DNA of 64,000 nt from Erythrocercus mccallii. Lineage: Eukaryota > Chordata > Aves > Passeriformes > Dicruridae. This document shows, one piece after another, positions 62,640-64,000 of the stretch. The stretch is taken from the NCBI GenBank assembly GCA_013397435.1, contig VZRG01001650.1, positions 57,661 through 121,660 of the forward strand, in the 5' to 3' direction. The translations under genes and the position numbers were made by a program. Positions within the stretch are counted from its first letter, which is position 1, and each line of letters opens with the position of its first letter. The notes below the pieces were generated by a model, which saw only the letters and a program-made list of their open reading frames with translations, was not told where the DNA came from and did no database searches.

Positions 62640-63831
62640 GCACCAACATGTTTTGTATTTTTTAATAAAGTTCGTAATCCAATGGACACACAAAACAAAA
62701 ATGCGCTGAGAAAAAAAAATAAACCAAAAAAAAAACCAAAAAAGAAACCAAGTTCCATAAATTAATTGTTAGGGGGGCCGGGGCAGAGTCTTTGTACAAG
62801 TGTATAACACTTCAACAGCTGATGAGACGAGGGGATGTTTAAATGAAGCGCACTTACAAATGAGTGACAATACAAAGTCTGAGTATGAAAATAAGATTTT
62901 TTTTCTCTGAAAACACATTTTTGGCACAGATTAAAAAAAAATGTATGTTGTGGGGATTTGATTTCTTTTAAAGTCAGTATTATATATATTTATATATATT
63001 ATATATATATATTTATATATACACACACCCACTGAGTTCTGCATATCCCACCAGGAAGGAAAAAAAGCTCTCCCTTTTGTTTTGTTGTTTGTTTTGTATT
63101 CTCGTTTTTCAGTGTAAACTGTACATCCCAGATGATGAGAACACGGCTGCAGCAGGGGCAAGTGGAGGAAGAGGAAGGTTCACATCTGGAAACCACCCCC
63201 CCCAAAATAAACAACCCCAAAAGAAGGAAGAAAAAAACCCAAAAAAATCCGACGAAACAACCAATAAAATAAAAAATGACTGTGAAATGCTCCTTGACCC
63301 ACAAATCTCAGCAGAGTCTCTGCGGAACGTCCACGGCGCGGTCAATGTGTGTCAAGACATCCAGAACGTCACAGCGTCTCCAACTGTGCAAAGTCCGAGT
63401 CACTAATTTAGTGCAAAGGCAGTTCAGGTTTTTTTTTTTTTTTCCTTTTTTTTTGTTAAAAAAAATAAGCCATCCTTTTCTTTTTCATTTTTTTTCTTTT
63501 TTGTGTGTTTTTTTCCCCAAAAAGGAGGCACGGGACCCCGAGCCCAGTCCACCTGCTGAGTGCATCAGTTGTCCATAAGCTAAAGCAACATGTAAACATC
63601 CAAAGTTTGATCGAGGCCAGTCGGGCAGGAGGCTGGTTTCTGGCAGCATTTTTTTTTTGTTTCATAATCTTCTCTCCTTATTTTGAATTAGTTTTATTTT
63701 AAAATATTTTTTTTGTGTTTATTTTTGTGGGCTTGTTGTTGTTGTAGTTATTTGTTTTTTGCTGCAGGGCCTTGGAAAAATTAAAAAAAATCAAAATTAA
63801 TATAAGAAAAAGTCAGTAACTGGTAAACAGC
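62640..63831 (-). other. SPEN: SPEN 3'UTR (minus strand)
   Basis: AT-rich sequence between the SPEN stop codon and about 62640. It contains an AT dinucleotide run (62975-63025), A/T homopolymer stretches (63425-63520) and many short T runs. A minus-strand ATTAAA at 62661-62666 is a candidate distal poly(A) signal; an AATAAA on the minus strand near 63692 could give a short isoform. Confidence 0.65.
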
Positions 63832-63963
63832 TCATACCGACGCGATGACAATCATCAGGTGAGGAGAGATGTTGGAGATGCTGGCGAGGAGGTCTGGGGC
63901 CAGGCGGGACAGGTGGCTTTCCGAGAACTCGCAGGGTGGGAAGATCTGCAGAACATAGGCAGG
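63832..63963 (-). CDS. SPEN: SPEN (MINT/SHARP), last coding exon, 43 codons of the SPOC domain end
   Basis: SPEN is a very large nuclear corepressor with RRMs and a C-terminal SPOC domain that recruits SMRT/NCoR; it acts in Notch/RBPJ repression and, in mammals, Xist silencing. Only the final exon is in the window. The acceptor (ccctgcag) is at 63964-63965 and the stop TGA at 63832-63834. The encoded peptide contains YVLQIFPPCEFSESHLSRLA and ends HLMIVIASV, matching the human C-terminus as I recall it. The rest of the gene lies to the right of the window. Confidence 0.94.
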   Translation of the reverse strand, partial: PAYVLQIFPPCEFSESHLSRLAPDLLASISNISPHLMIVIASV

Positions 63964-64000
63964 CTGCAGGGAGGGAAAAACCACGGATCAGAAACAACCC

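Overview
The window is vertebrate nuclear DNA, most likely from a bird. The basis is multi-exon genes with short GC-rich introns, many short CR1 (chicken repeat 1) retrotransposon fragments, dense GC-rich minisatellites, and a gene order matching human 1p36.13 read in reverse. Compact introns and high GC suggest an avian microchromosome (in chicken this block is, from memory, on chromosome 21). I cannot assign a species.

Layout, left to right. 1-17171: intronic DNA of FBXO42 with CR1 fragments and a near-perfect 1.94-kb tandem duplication whose junction is a single N, so probably an assembly artefact. 17172-21397 (+): the last six coding exons of FBXO42 (Kelch/F-box protein), then a 3'UTR to about 23.2 kb. 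24.2-26.85 kb (+): CPLANE2/RSG1, a ciliary Rab-like GTPase, with an apparent U12-type intron. 27.6-39.7 kb (+): complete EPHA2 receptor tyrosine kinase in 17 coding exons, with an assembly gap inside an intronic minisatellite. 42.1-46.9 kb (-): one complete kidney-type CLC-K chloride channel gene in 19 coding exons. 47.5-48.2 kb (+): HSPB7, divergent from CLC-K across about 570 bp. 50.2-59.9 kb (+): complete ZBTB17/MIZ-1 with a CpG promoter, BTB domain and 13 zinc fingers. 60-62.6 kb: repeat-rich intergenic DNA with inverted repeats. 62.6-63.96 kb (-): 3'UTR and last coding exon of SPEN.

The genes do not form an operon or pathway; the block is conserved vertebrate synteny. Orientations all match human, but ARHGEF19 (expected between CPLANE2 and EPHA2), FAM131C (between EPHA2 and CLC-K) and the second CLCNK paralogue are absent here. 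I worked out exon boundaries by hand from GT/GC-AG sites, reading-frame continuity and remembered human protein sequences; no alignment was run. The most interesting observation is in CPLANE2 intron 4, where a tandem repeat appears to have multiplied the minor-spliceosome branch-point and acceptor module. I found no evidence for a wholly new biological system.
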